Shown: positions 33,782 through 42,198 of the stretch, piece by piece
Layout of the letters: the number at the start of each line of letters is the position of its first letter
Numbering within the stretch: position 1 is the first letter of the stretch
Notes under the pieces: model-generated
Databases searched by the model: none
Seen by the model: the letters and a program-made list of their open reading frames with translations, nothing else
Told to the model about the DNA's origin: nothing
From: CAIVAT01 sp037133475
GTDB taxonomy: Bacteria; Bacteroidota; Bacteroidia; Bacteroidales; FEN-979
Assembly (NCBI GenBank): GCA_037133475.1
Contig: JBAXOB010000004.1
Span: 1-64,000 of the forward strand
Direction: 5' to 3'
DNA length: 64,000 nucleotides
Position numbers and translations under genes: made by a program

Positions 33782-34357
33782 ATGATGCTACGACTCGCCA
33801 TTTTTGCTTCGGGAAACGGCTCCAACGCCCAACGGATCATCGAGTATTTTGAAGGACATCCTGCTGTTACCATCGGGATGGTATTATGCAACAACCCGGA
33901 TGCATTTGTGCTAACCCGGGCCAAAACACTGGGAGTTCCTGCGGTGGTCTTTTCAAGGAGCGACTTTTACGAAACCAGCCGCATACCTGAACTGCTGGAA
34001 GAAAACACGATCGACTTCCTGGTCCTTGCCGGGTTCCTCTGGCTGGTTCCACAGAACATACTGCAGGCCTTCCGGGGGAAAATCATCAACATCCACCCGG
34101 CCCTGCTGCCGAAATTCGGCGGAAAGGGAATGTACGGGATGAAGGTGCATGAAGCCGTGATCGCCGCCCGCGAGACCGAATCGGGTATCACCATCCATTT
34201 CGTTGACGAACACTACGACGAAGGGAGGATCATCTTCCAGGCGCGCTGCCCTGTCGCCTCAGCCGAAACTCCCGAATCGCTTGCCGGCAAGATCCATCAG
34301 CTTGAGTACCGGTATTTCCCGGAGGTGATTGAAAAAACCGTGACTCACGACACGTGA
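33782..34357 (+). CDS. purN: Phosphoribosylglycinamide formyltransferase
   Basis: Third enzyme of purine biosynthesis; it transfers a formyl group from 10-formyl-THF to GAR. The 191-residue protein starts MMLRLAIFASGNGSNAQ and has the folate and catalytic motifs FLVLAGFLWLVP, NIHPALLPKFGGKGMYG (catalytic Asn/His) and HFVDEHYDEGRII (catalytic Asp). Either of two adjacent ATG codons (33782, 33785) may be used. It is convergent with pgi, with only seven bases between the stops. Confidence 0.95.
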   Translation: MMLRLAIFASGNGSNAQRIIEYFEGHPAVTIGMVLCNNPDAFVLTRAKTLGVPAVVFSRSDFYETSRIPELLEENTIDFLVLAGFLWLVPQNILQAFRGKIINIHPALLPKFGGKGMYGMKVHEAVIAARETESGITIHFVDEHYDEGRIIFQARCPVASAETPESLAGKIHQLEYRYFPEVIEKTVTHDT

Positions 34358-34364
34358 TGCTTGA

Positions 34365-35714
34365 TCAGGATAACAGCTTTTTCTGCAGTTCGGCGGTTTC
34401 CTTCTCGAATCCCGGCTTGCCAAGCAGGGCAAACATGTTTTTCTTGTAGGCCTCCACGCCCGGCTGGTCGAAGGGATTCACCCCCAGTGTATAGCCGCTC
34501 AGGGCGCAGGCGAATTCAAAGAAATAGATAAGCTGTCCAAGGTAATATTCATTGATGGCAGGCAGGATGATCCGGAGATTGGGCACGCCTCCGTCGATAT
34601 GGGCCAGCATGGTGCCAAGTTCGGCCTGCATGTTGACTTCCGACAACCGTTTGCCGGAGATGAAATTAAGTCCGTCGAGGTTTTCGGGATCATTTGGCAC
34701 CGAAAGCCTGTTCACGGGGGTTTCAACGTTGATCACCGTTTCAAAAAGCATCCGCCTGCCTTCCTGGATATATTGCCCCATCGAATGGAGGTCGCTCGTG
34801 AAGGTAACTCCGGCCGGGAATATCCCCCTGTTTTCTTTTCCTTCGCTTTCACCGTAAAGTTGTTTCCACCATTCGATCATGAACAGCAGGCTGGGCTCAA
34901 AGGCAACCAGGATCTCCACCACCTTCTCCCGGCGGTAAAGAATATTCCTAACGGCGGCATAGCGCGCACAGGGATTTTCATCACAGCCGGATGATTTTAC
35001 GGCCGTTTCCCTCATCCTGGCAGCTCCGTCGAGCAACTGGCGGATGTCGAACCCGGCTACGGCAATGGGCAGCAATCCCACAGGGGTGAGCACCGAATAA
35101 CGCCCTCCCACATCATCAGGGATGACATAACTGGAATAACCTTCGGCATCGGCTAGCAATTTCAGGGCTCCGCGCGATGCATCGGTAATGGCAAAAATCC
35201 TCTCCCGGGCCCCCTCCTTGCCATACCGGGCCTCCACATGCTGCCTGATCAGCCTGAAGGCGATGGCGGGCTCGGTGGTGGTTCCCGACTTCGAAATGAC
35301 GGCAACGGCATATTCCTTTTTGTCGAGCAGGGCCAGTAACCGGGCATGGTAGTCCTCACTCAGGTTCTCCCCGGCATACACGATCCGGGGAGACCCCTTC
35401 TCACCCATCAGCGATTGAAACGGGTTATCCAGGGCATCGATCACCGCCCTCGATCCAAGATAGGAGCCACCAATCCCGATCACCACGAAAATCTCAGCCA
35501 TCTGCCTGATCTTTGCGGCGTCGGATATGATACGGTCAACAAGCACAGCATCCATATGCAACGGCAGGTCAACCCATCCCAGGTAATCATTTCCCTTTCC
35601 CGTCCGGCTCATCAAAAGCCTGTGGCTGTTGTTAATTTCCTCCTGCATGCCCTCAAGGGAGGTCTCATCAATAAAGGGCTTCAGCTTACTAATGTCGAGA
35701 TTAAGTTGTTTCAT
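34365..35714 (-). CDS. pgi: Glucose-6-phosphate isomerase
   Basis: Interconverts glucose-6-phosphate and fructose-6-phosphate in glycolysis. The 449-residue protein is of the shorter bacterial type (as in Bacteroides and Bacilli), with motifs VVIGIGGSYLGSRAVID, VISKSGTTTEPAIAFRLI, DVGGRYSVLTPVGLLPIAVAG, TSDLHSMGQYIQEG and NPFDQPGVEAYKK (catalytic Lys). The upstream region carries a minus-strand -7 box, a foldable RNA of about 115 bases and an intrinsic terminator before the gene. It may therefore be controlled by attenuation, or may simply have a small-RNA gene upstream and a promoter of its own. Confidence 0.95.
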   Translation of the reverse strand: MKQLNLDISKLKPFIDETSLEGMQEEINNSHRLLMSRTGKGNDYLGWVDLPLHMDAVLVDRIISDAAKIRQMAEIFVVIGIGGSYLGSRAVIDALDNPFQSLMGEKGSPRIVYAGENLSEDYHARLLALLDKKEYAVAVISKSGTTTEPAIAFRLIRQHVEARYGKEGARERIFAITDASRGALKLLADAEGYSSYVIPDDVGGRYSVLTPVGLLPIAVAGFDIRQLLDGAARMRETAVKSSGCDENPCARYAAVRNILYRREKVVEILVAFEPSLLFMIEWWKQLYGESEGKENRGIFPAGVTFTSDLHSMGQYIQEGRRMLFETVINVETPVNRLSVPNDPENLDGLNFISGKRLSEVNMQAELGTMLAHIDGGVPNLRIILPAINEYYLGQLIYFFEFACALSGYTLGVNPFDQPGVEAYKKNMFALLGKPGFEKETAELQKKLLS

Positions 35715-35789
35715 TTAGGTCAGATTGGGTTTCAGTATCTTCAGGCAAAATTCCCCCTTCGCCCGGCACGGTTGATAGAACGGAAAGGA

Positions 35790-35825
35790 TAAAAAAAAAG
35801 TGTGCCACTTGCCAGGGCACACTTT
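35790..35825 (-). terminator. Intrinsic terminator upstream of pgi
   Basis: On the minus strand, AAAGTGTGCC pairs with GGCACACTTT (arms 35816-35825 and 35797-35806) around a 9-base loop, followed by a run of nine U. It lies between a -7 box at 35918 and the pgi start at 35714, with no coding gene upstream on that strand. Confidence 0.75.
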
Positions 35826-35911
35826 AAAAATCAATAAACAATGTCTGAATCGGAACGATGGCATTTGTTGTCTGCTGCAAACTGCCATCAATATTTTTTG
35901 TTGATGAACTT
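35797..35911 (-). ncRNA. Candidate structured small RNA or pgi leader
   Basis: The minus strand has a -7 box TACATTTG (35918-35925), predicting a start near 35911, and an intrinsic terminator at 35825-35790, defining an RNA of about 115-120 bases. Inside, GATGGCA (from 35889-35883) can pair with TGCCATC (35863-35857). The overlapping CATCAA (35906-35901) can pair with TTGATG (35891-35886). The two helices share the GATG bases and exclude each other, as in riboswitches and attenuators. The known structured RNA families of this phylum were not matched by eye. It could be a free small RNA or a leader regulating pgi. Confidence 0.45.
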
Positions 35912-35917
35912 GCAATG

Positions 35918-35925
35918 CAAATGTA
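35918..35925 (-). promoter_or_regulatory. -7 box upstream of the candidate RNA
   Basis: Reads TACATTTG on the minus strand, a full match to TAnnTTTG. No clear TTG -33 element was seen at the usual distance, so strength is uncertain. Confidence 0.45.
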
Positions 35926-36003
35926 GTGCAATCTGCTTACGGAAACTGTTAAGGAATATTAATATACGTTAAAAATTGTTAAAACAATCCGCCCCATTTT
36001 AAA

Positions 36004-36011
36004 TACCTTTG
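36004..36011 (+). promoter_or_regulatory. -7 box directly before the histidine kinase ATG
   Basis: TACCTTTG matches TAnnTTTG and ends only five bases before the ATG at 36017. Start of transcription would fall at or next to the ATG, implying a leaderless message if this box is used. Confidence 0.5.
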
Positions 36012-36016
36012 CACGA

Positions 36017-37303
36017 ATGAACAGGCGGATTATCTTTTTAACGATTATAGCCATGACCATCGCCCTGATCGGGCTGATGGGCATCCAGATCTATTGGATC
36101 CAGAGCGCTTCGGCAATCAAGGAGGCCAATTTCAGGCGCAGCGTCAATGAATCGATGGTGAAGGTAATTCAAAAGGTGGAGCGGATGGAAAAAAACAAGG
36201 CGCTGGCTGCCAACCAGTATGAAAGCATGCTGAACTTCAACCGCCACCTGCCTTACGACAGTTTTATCTCCAAGGAGGAGATGGATTCGCTGATAACCCT
36301 GCAGCTCAACATGAACGGGGTCGACACCCGTTTTGAATTCTGCATTTACAAGCCTGAACGGCAGGAATTCCTGATGGAACGTTCGCAGAATTACCGCAAG
36401 GAGCTGATCGAGAAAGGCAATGCATTCGTGCTTTTCCAGGCCGATATCTATACCAGCCCCGAATACCTGCTGATATTTTTTCCACGGGAAAAACAGTTCC
36501 TGCTGACCGAACTGTGGGGCATGCTCCTTATTTCGATCATCCTCATCATCGTGATCGTATATTCATTCACCTATACCATTACCACCATTTTCAGGCAGAA
36601 ACGCCTTTCGGAAATGAAGAACGACTTTATCAACAACATGACCCATGAGTTCAAGACGCCGATATCGACCATCTCCCTGGCCTGCGAAGCATTAGGCGAT
36701 GTTGGGATCAGGAAGTCGGGTGAAATCATCGACAGCTACCTTTCGATGATCCAGGAGGAGAACAAACGGCTTGCGGGGATGGCGGAGAAAATCCTGCAAA
36801 CGGCGGTGATCGACAAGGGACAGCTGAAGATGAACAAGGAAAAGATCGACCTCCACGAAATCATAACCGACGTGATCAAGAATCTGCGGATCCAAGTGGA
36901 GATCAAGGATGGCGAAATCATCAGGAATTTCGGGGCGAGCCATTCGAAGATTGAAGGCGACAAAGTACATGTTACCAATTTGGTGTACAACCTTCTCGAC
37001 AATGCCAATAAATATTCGCCCCGCAAGCCGCTGATCCGCATCAGCACCGAGAATGCAAACAACGGTATCGTGATGGTCATTGAAGACAACGGTATCGGTA
37101 TAGGCAAGATGGAACAAAAAAAGATATTTGACAAGTTGTACCGGGTGCCGACCGGCAACATCCATGAAGTGCGTGGTTTCGGGCTGGGTCTGAGCTATGT
37201 AAAAGCCATTGTGGAGGAGCACCATGGCAAGATAAGCCTGGAAAGCGAAGTGAACAGGGGAACAAAATTCAGGGTATTCCTGCCGTTTTTCATCAAAGAA
37301 TAA
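36017..37303 (+). CDS. Sensor histidine kinase (RprX-like)
   Basis: Membrane sensor of a two-component system. The 428-residue protein has a first helix (about 5-27), a periplasmic sensing region of about 135 residues, a second helix (about 164-190), and then HisKA with NNMTHEFKTPISTIS (His210). The HATPase domain has NLLDNANKYS, EDNGIGIGKMEQKKIFDK and GFGLGLSYVKAIVEEHHG. No HAMP motif is obvious. It resembles RprX of Bacteroides. The response regulator gene follows 201 bases downstream on the same strand. Convincing upstream signals are a -7 box almost touching the ATG. Confidence 0.9.
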   Translation: MNRRIIFLTIIAMTIALIGLMGIQIYWIQSASAIKEANFRRSVNESMVKVIQKVERMEKNKALAANQYESMLNFNRHLPYDSFISKEEMDSLITLQLNMNGVDTRFEFCIYKPERQEFLMERSQNYRKELIEKGNAFVLFQADIYTSPEYLLIFFPREKQFLLTELWGMLLISIILIIVIVYSFTYTITTIFRQKRLSEMKNDFINNMTHEFKTPISTISLACEALGDVGIRKSGEIIDSYLSMIQEENKRLAGMAEKILQTAVIDKGQLKMNKEKIDLHEIITDVIKNLRIQVEIKDGEIIRNFGASHSKIEGDKVHVTNLVYNLLDNANKYSPRKPLIRISTENANNGIVMVIEDNGIGIGKMEQKKIFDKLYRVPTGNIHEVRGFGLGLSYVKAIVEEHHGKISLESEVNRGTKFRVFLPFFIKE

Positions 37304-37504
37304 TTTTGTATCTTTCCCGTTTATAAACCATAATCAAAAAATCACGACTGGATATCAGGTTTGACGACGGAACCTTTTCGCGCCAGGATATAAACCGCGC
37401 CGGCAGAAATCCTGCAGCCAATTTCATTTTTCCCCGGCAACACCGGGGTGATGAAAAAGAAAAAAACCCGGTATACCAAGGGGTTCAGATAAAAAAGAGA
37501 CAAT

Positions 37505-38206
37505 ATGGATAAACAACAAATCAGGCTGCTGCTGGCCGAGGATGACCGTAACCTTGGGAATATCCTGAAGAACTACCTGGAGGCAAAGGGTTATGCCACA
37601 ACCTTATGTGTCAATGGCCAGGAGGCAACCGACACCTTTGCCCGGAAGGAGTTTGATTTTTGTATTCTCGATATCATGATGCCGGTGAAAGACGGGTTTA
37701 CAGTTGCCTCCGAGATCAGGGCCGTTAATAAGAAGATCCCTATCCTTTTTCTCACAGCCAAGGCCCTCCAGGAAGATAAACTGAGAGGATTTGAAATCGG
37801 CGCCGATGATTACATCACCAAGCCCTTCAGCATGGAGGAGCTGCTGCTGCGTATCCATGCCATCCTGCGCCGCACCGATGAAACCGCCAAACCCGCCGGG
37901 GCCGACAGCACCTACACCATCGGCATCTATACCTTTGATTACAACCGCCAGACCCTGATCAGCAAAAACAAAGAACAAAAACTGACATCAAAGGAGGCAG
38001 GGCTGCTCAGGCTTCTCTGCACCCATGCCAATGAAGTGCTGGACCGGCCTACGGCGCTAAACGAAATATGGAACGACGACAGTTACTTCAATGCCCGCAG
38101 CATGGATGTTTACATTGTCAAACTGCGCAAATACCTGAAAGGCGACCCCAGGGTTGAGTTGCTGAACGTCCATGGCGTGGGATTCAAACTGGTGATGAAT
38201 ACCTAA
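37505..38206 (+). CDS. OmpR-family response regulator (RprY-like)
   Basis: A 233-residue protein with a receiver domain (acidic pair AEDD at 11-14, phosphoacceptor Asp56 in CILDIMMPVKDG, LTAKA Thr and the Lys in YITKPF) and a C-terminal winged helix (about 130-230: QKLTSKEAGLLRLLCTHANEVLDR, RSMDVYIVKLRKYL). It is the cognate partner of the kinase encoded just upstream and resembles RprY. Its distance of 201 bp from the kinase suggests possible separate control. The 10-bp gap to rsmI links translation of the next gene. Confidence 0.93.
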   Translation: MDKQQIRLLLAEDDRNLGNILKNYLEAKGYATTLCVNGQEATDTFARKEFDFCILDIMMPVKDGFTVASEIRAVNKKIPILFLTAKALQEDKLRGFEIGADDYITKPFSMEELLLRIHAILRRTDETAKPAGADSTYTIGIYTFDYNRQTLISKNKEQKLTSKEAGLLRLLCTHANEVLDRPTALNEIWNDDSYFNARSMDVYIVKLRKYLKGDPRVELLNVHGVGFKLVMNT

Positions 38207-38216
38207 CCATGATCGC

Positions 38217-38912
38217 ATGAGACCGGCCACCCAGTTATATATCGTACCCACCCCTATCGGCAACCTTGAAGACATCACCTTCCGCGCCATACGCGTGCTC
38301 AAGGAGGTTGATTTCATCCTGGCCGAGGATACCCGCACCTCGGGCCACCTGCTGAAGCATTACGGGATTGAGAAAAAACTTGTCCCCCATCATCTTTTCA
38401 ATGAGCATAAAACCATTGAGAACATCGTCGACCGGCTGAAAGCGGGGGCGGTTTGTGCACTCATCAGCGATGCCGGCACACCCGCCATCTCCGACCCGGG
38501 ATACATGCTGGTTCGTGCCTGCATCCAGGCAGAGCTGAATGTGGAGTGCCTCCCGGGTCCTACCGCTTTCGTTCCAGCCCTGGTGAATTCGGGCATCGCG
38601 TCCGATCATTTTGTGTTCGAAGGCTTTCTTCCCCATAAAAAGGGGCGCCATACCCGCCTTACCAGTTTAGCCGCCGAGGAGAAAACGATGATCTTTTACG
38701 AATCCCCGCACAGGCTTGTCAAGGCACTGGGCCAGTTTGCCGAGTATTTCGGGGCTGACCGTTATGCCTGCGTTTCCCGTGAACTCACCAAGATGTTTGA
38801 AGAAAATATCCGTGGCTCCCTTCAGGAATTGATCGCCTATTTTGAAAAGAAAACGGTGAAGGGGGAAATTGTAATTGTGATCGCCGGAAAAACTGATCCT
38901 GGCAAATCATGA
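38217..38912 (+). CDS. rsmI: 16S rRNA (cytidine1402-2'-O)-methyltransferase
   Basis: A 231-residue tetrapyrrole-methylase-fold enzyme methylating C1402 of 16S rRNA. Motifs: VPTPIGNLEDITFRAIRVL, LAEDTRTSGHLLKHY, ALISDAGTPAISDPGY, CLPGPTAFVPALVNSG, FEGFLPHKKGRHTRL and ESPHRLVKALGQF. It is somewhat shorter than the E. coli protein at the C-terminus, as usual for this phylum. It follows the response regulator by ten bases and may be cotranscribed. Convergent with acylphosphatase. Confidence 0.95.
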   Translation: MRPATQLYIVPTPIGNLEDITFRAIRVLKEVDFILAEDTRTSGHLLKHYGIEKKLVPHHLFNEHKTIENIVDRLKAGAVCALISDAGTPAISDPGYMLVRACIQAELNVECLPGPTAFVPALVNSGIASDHFVFEGFLPHKKGRHTRLTSLAAEEKTMIFYESPHRLVKALGQFAEYFGADRYACVSRELTKMFEENIRGSLQELIAYFEKKTVKGEIVIVIAGKTDPGKS

Positions 38913-38934
38913 CACATCGGGGACCTGGTCCATC

Positions 38935-39213
38935 TCATTCAACCCTGCTGACAATATCGAACCTGGCAAAATTCCTGACAGGGGCCTCCTGCAGCTCCAC
39001 CTGTTCAACGTGTGCCCCCAGCGGACCTTTACGACACCAGGAAAGGAACAGGTCCAGCCTGTCATCGTCCCCTTCTGCCTCGATATAAACCTTGTCATAC
39101 CCCGAATTCCTGACAAAGCCGTTGATTGAAAACCGAATTGCCGCCTCCATGGCCGAGAACCGGAATCCAACGCGCTGAACTTTCCCGCTTATAATGATAT
39201 TGTAATGCTTCAT
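38935..39213 (-). CDS. acyP: Acylphosphatase
   Basis: A 92-residue enzyme hydrolysing acyl phosphates. The catalytic Arg is in SGKVQRVGFRFSA (Arg18) and Asn in INGFVRNSG (Asn36). The start at 39213 (MKHYNIII) was chosen because it matches the family length. The frame extends to 39252 but adds a hydrophobic stretch not seen in this family. Confidence 0.92.
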   Translation of the reverse strand: MKHYNIIISGKVQRVGFRFSAMEAAIRFSINGFVRNSGYDKVYIEAEGDDDRLDLFLSWCRKGPLGAHVEQVELQEAPVRNFARFDIVSRVE

Positions 39214-39331
39214 TAGGCAAAAATAAATCCTGATCAAAAATAACATTTTCATTCGCCATCACCAACCATGGAAGAAAATTTAACAAAGAATTATTGTTCT
39301 GCGTAATTTTACGGCTGTTTAAAGCAACCCT

Positions 39332-40027
39332 ATGTGCGGACGCTATTCCTTTGCCATTGAAGATGCATTGATTCTCGAGCGTTTTGGACTGCGGGTCAGG
39401 ACTGCCATCTACAAAGCCAGGTACAACTGTGCCCCTATGCAGAGCCTGGCGGTGATTTCCAATGAGCTGCCGGGGGAGCTCAGTTTTTTCCGCTGGGGTC
39501 TGATCCCCTCCTGGGCAAAAGATGCCTCGATCGGGAATAAACTGATCAATGCCAGGGCTGAAACCCTGGAGGAAAAACCCTCTTTTAAAAACTGCTTTCG
39601 CAATCGCAGGTGCCTGGTGCCTGCCACGGGGTTTTTCGAATGGAAACGGAATGCCCTGAAGACGCCTTACCACATCCGGTTAAAAAGCGGGGAACCCTTC
39701 TGTTTTGCCGGGCTTTGGGATAAATGGGTGAGCGGTGACGGTGAGATCATCCAAACCTTCACGATCATTACCATCGCCCCGAATGAACTGGTGGCGGGGA
39801 TCCACGACAGGATGCCGGTAATCATCCCGCGGGCAGAGGAAAAGTCATGGTTGTCGCCACGGCCTGATCCCTCTCTCACCGGGCTGTTGAAACCCTTTCC
39901 GGCCGACCTGATGGAGGCCTACCCGGTTTCAAAACTGGTGAACTCGCCTAAAAATGATTCCCCTGAAATGGTTTTGGCGGACCATGATCCATCACCGGGA
40001 GAGCCCTTCAGCAGCTTATTTGATTAA
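39332..40027 (+). CDS. SRAP-family (YedK/HMCES) abasic-site DNA-protein crosslinking protein
   Basis: A 231-residue protein beginning MCGRYSF. After Met removal the Cys2 amine and thiol crosslink to abasic sites in single-stranded DNA and protect them. The family residues are present: NARAETLEEKPSFKN, the Glu in CLVPATGFFEWKR and the His in AGIHDRMPVII. Its 3' end overlaps by 20 bp the convergent SMUG2-like glycosylase gene, an enzyme class that makes abasic sites, so the two plausibly act on the same lesions. Confidence 0.92.
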   Translation: MCGRYSFAIEDALILERFGLRVRTAIYKARYNCAPMQSLAVISNELPGELSFFRWGLIPSWAKDASIGNKLINARAETLEEKPSFKNCFRNRRCLVPATGFFEWKRNALKTPYHIRLKSGEPFCFAGLWDKWVSGDGEIIQTFTIITIAPNELVAGIHDRMPVIIPRAEEKSWLSPRPDPSLTGLLKPFPADLMEAYPVSKLVNSPKNDSPEMVLADHDPSPGEPFSSLFD

Positions 40028-40721
40028 ACGCGGAAAGATATTTATCGATGTATAACGGTTTCGACCTGGCTTTATATTGCATCACAAACCTGGGATGTTC
40101 AAGGGCGATGATCTTCCCGAAAAAATGTTTTTCGGCGTTCAGCGTACGAAGAAATTTTTCATTTTTACCGTTGCCGAAACAATAACATATATCTGTTTCA
40201 ACTCCCATTCCGATTTGTTTCTGAATGTTTTCGACAATGAAACCGTAAACAGGACTGGACACGGCAGCACGGCCGGGGGGGAGGAAATCATAATAATTGC
40301 AATTCACCTCCTTCCCGTTATTCCCGGTTGCGGTAAAACCCAGCGGGCAAACTGAATTGATATAGAATTTTTCGTAAAAGGCAACCGGTCCGCCAAATGC
40401 ATCGATCATCTCATAAATGAAAACAGAGGATGGTTCATGTTTCATTTCTCCATGATAGGCTATGCCGCACTTTTCAATCAACCGCTTCGGGTCGGTGAAG
40501 GGAATCCCCGTAACACCCGCTCCAAACCTCCCGGGGTTGATCCCCAGGATCAGGTGCCGGGGAAGCTGGTCACTGTAATATTTCCGATAAAATGCGGATG
40601 AGACGGGAAGAATGTTTTCATTATCCCTGAAAGGGTTCATGATGCTGATGCCCTCAGGCAAAATCCCTGAAAAATCAAGTGCTTCGTTGAATCCTATAAT
40701 CTTATCTGCAAATGTTTCCAA
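40008..40721 (-). CDS. SMUG2-like uracil-DNA glycosylase family protein
   Basis: A 237-residue protein matching the SMUG2/DUF4918 type of uracil-DNA glycosylase found in Bacteroidota. Core motifs are LILGINPGRFGAGVTGIPFTDP (active-site loop), the NSVCPLGFT strand and the C-terminal ALEHPRFVMQYK (the HP-type loop). It removes uracil (and perhaps related bases) from DNA, leaving abasic sites. Length is usual. The gene ends inside the 3' end of the convergent SRAP gene. Confidence 0.85.
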   Translation of the reverse strand: METFADKIIGFNEALDFSGILPEGISIMNPFRDNENILPVSSAFYRKYYSDQLPRHLILGINPGRFGAGVTGIPFTDPKRLIEKCGIAYHGEMKHEPSSVFIYEMIDAFGGPVAFYEKFYINSVCPLGFTATGNNGKEVNCNYYDFLPPGRAAVSSPVYGFIVENIQKQIGMGVETDICYCFGNGKNEKFLRTLNAEKHFFGKIIALEHPRFVMQYKARSKPLYIDKYLSAFNQISC

Positions 40722-40752
40722 ACCCGGTCAGGTTAAATTTCCACGGGTAACC

Positions 40753-41295
40753 TTACTTCGCACACAAGGCACGCCGGCGGGCTACCAGGTCGGAAAGTTC
40801 GAAATGCATGTTTGCATTCACCTCGAGGGCCATTGGAAGAAGGTACATTTCAGTCTGGTCAAGGTATTCAGAGATCTTCCCGCTGGTATGGGTGTCGAGG
40901 TGCAGGTCGGTAAGGTTGCTGATCCGGTCGGCACATTTCAGGATTTTCGCATTCACCGAACCCGTTTCCAGCACACGTTGCAGATAGTCGCACTTGAGTT
41001 CACCCGGCCGCTGGGTCACCTCAAGCACCAGCTCCACGACCCGTGCACCGTCATGGTCTATATAACGGATTTCGTCGACCTGGGAGGCCGGTAAATCCTC
41101 CAGGAAATCATGCAATAAGGAGGCCTTCAGCAGTACGGCATCGTGAAATAATTTGTAATCAAGCAAAATACCGAGTGTTGCAAAAACATGCCGGAACTGG
41201 TTGCCTCCGACTTTTCGCTTGATCCCGATGAGGGCAGTTGCTTTGAGGATATAGGGTGCAAGAACAAGGTTCCGCAGCGTTGCTAAATCGTCCAT
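40753..41295 (-). CDS. HD-domain phosphohydrolase (MESH1/RelA-hydrolase-like)
   Basis: A 180-residue protein with an HD domain related to the ppGpp hydrolase domain of SpoT and MESH1: GNQFRHVFATLG, ASLLHDFLEDLPAS (HD/ED), VLEVTQRPGEL and KCADRISNLTDLH (second HD-like acidic site). No synthetase or TGS domains are attached, so it would be a stand-alone hydrolase. Substrate (p)ppGpp is inferred. A -7 box TAAATTTG (minus strand, 41317-41324) contains the in-frame TTG at 41319, so the ATG at 41295 is the real start. Confidence 0.8.
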   Translation of the reverse strand: MDDLATLRNLVLAPYILKATALIGIKRKVGGNQFRHVFATLGILLDYKLFHDAVLLKASLLHDFLEDLPASQVDEIRYIDHDGARVVELVLEVTQRPGELKCDYLQRVLETGSVNAKILKCADRISNLTDLHLDTHTSGKISEYLDQTEMYLLPMALEVNANMHFELSDLVARRRALCAK

Positions 41296-41316
41296 GGCAG
41301 AAAGGGTTATAACCTG

Positions 41317-41324
41317 CAAATTTA
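41317..41324 (-). promoter_or_regulatory. -7 box for the HD hydrolase gene
   Basis: Reads TAAATTTG on the minus strand, matching TAnnTTTG, 21 bases before the ATG at 41295. It rules out the longer frame. Confidence 0.55.
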
Positions 41325-41357
41325 CGCAATATTACCTCCGCTTTCCTTTATGAACGG

Positions 41358-41753
41358 TTATTTTAACAAATTTTCAACGGCCAGTTTAAGCTCCTCCGCA
41401 ATCTTTTCGGGGTGTTTATCGGCGTGTTTGAATGCCATTCTGGTCAGGTCCGCCCTTTTATCATCAATGATCAGGATCAGGGTTTTTCCCTTGACCTGGT
41501 ATTTTGCAGCCATGGCAGCTCCCTCCTTTTCATCAAGATTGTAGCTTTTAAAAACAAACTCCGCCCTTTTAACCTTTACCGGGTAAAGTGTCATCACTGC
41601 ATCGCGGGATGCTTTCTCCACATTGGCGCATGTTTTATTGCACCTTTCATAGTGAAAATAATAGAGCAGTATCCTGGGAGCCGGAACCGGCAACGAGGCC
41701 ATCATGGCCCCTGCCAGGAATAATGCCATGCATAGTAGGGTGATTTTCTTCAT
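41358..41753 (-). CDS. ArsF-family thioredoxin-fold protein (exported)
   Basis: A 131-residue protein with a signal peptide (MKKITLLCMALFLAGAMMAS). A thioredoxin-like domain of the ArsF family follows: LLYYFHYERCNKTCANVEKAS with Cys38 and Cys42 (CxxxC rather than CxxC), FKSYNLDEKEGAAMAAKYQVKGKTLILI, ending in a helix. ArsF-type proteins are usually encoded beside ArsG permeases. Here the ArsG-like gene is 30 kb away, and this gene stands alone, 56 bp upstream of the HD hydrolase on the same strand. It may act as a periplasmic thiol or metal carrier. A second relative lies at 52916. Confidence 0.75.
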   Translation of the reverse strand: MKKITLLCMALFLAGAMMASLPVPAPRILLYYFHYERCNKTCANVEKASRDAVMTLYPVKVKRAEFVFKSYNLDEKEGAAMAAKYQVKGKTLILIIDDKRADLTRMAFKHADKHPEKIAEELKLAVENLLK

Positions 41754-42198
41754 ACGGGTAAGAGATGAACGTTTGTTCTGTTTTTAATGAAAATGAAAGA
41801 TGAAAAATCCGTGGCCGAAATTAAAAATTCTTTGCAGACTGTAAATATATCCGGCTGAAAAAAAGATCCTGCCGGGAAATACTGTTTTGCATTTAACAAA
41901 CCCGGATTTCCCCCCTGGTTCTGAACGAAAACCACTGTTATTACTAATGGTTCTTGATTCTGCCCTGCAAAATTACAAAGAAAACCACCCGTACTTTGGT
42001 CCAAAAACTGGTGCAAAAAAATTTAGAAGTAATCTAAACATTGGCTTGAAAGGTATGGCAGATATGAAACATGCACCATATTTACTCTATATTTAATTGA
42101 TTGTGAATTGCATAACAATCAACGCTGATGAAATTTCCCATATTTTTGCGCATTATTGTGATTTAAATGAGTTTTTTAACCCAAAATCCGAAAAAAAT
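41754..42198. other. Regulatory intergenic region between ArsF-like and CxxCH protein genes
   Basis: No real gene is seen; short frames here have atypical composition. The right half holds the first copy of an 88-bp conserved upstream region (42061-42148), described separately, including an inverted repeat and a -7 box. Confidence 0.6.
42061..42148 (+). promoter_or_regulatory. Conserved upstream region with dyad operator and -7 box, copy 1
   Basis: An 88-base region aligns without gaps to 44301-44388 (about 65 identities by hand count). It ends in the -7 box TATTTTTG (42141-42148). An inverted repeat TTGATTGT-N10-ACAATCAA (42097-42104 and 42115-42122) is centred about 45 bases before the predicted start, a position typical of activators. 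A further shared block TGCACCATAT is near 42072. Confidence 0.65.

Noticed and set aside
41887..42096. 69-codon plus-strand frame upstream of the first CxxCH gene
   Set aside because: It overlaps the conserved control region and shows no coding features.
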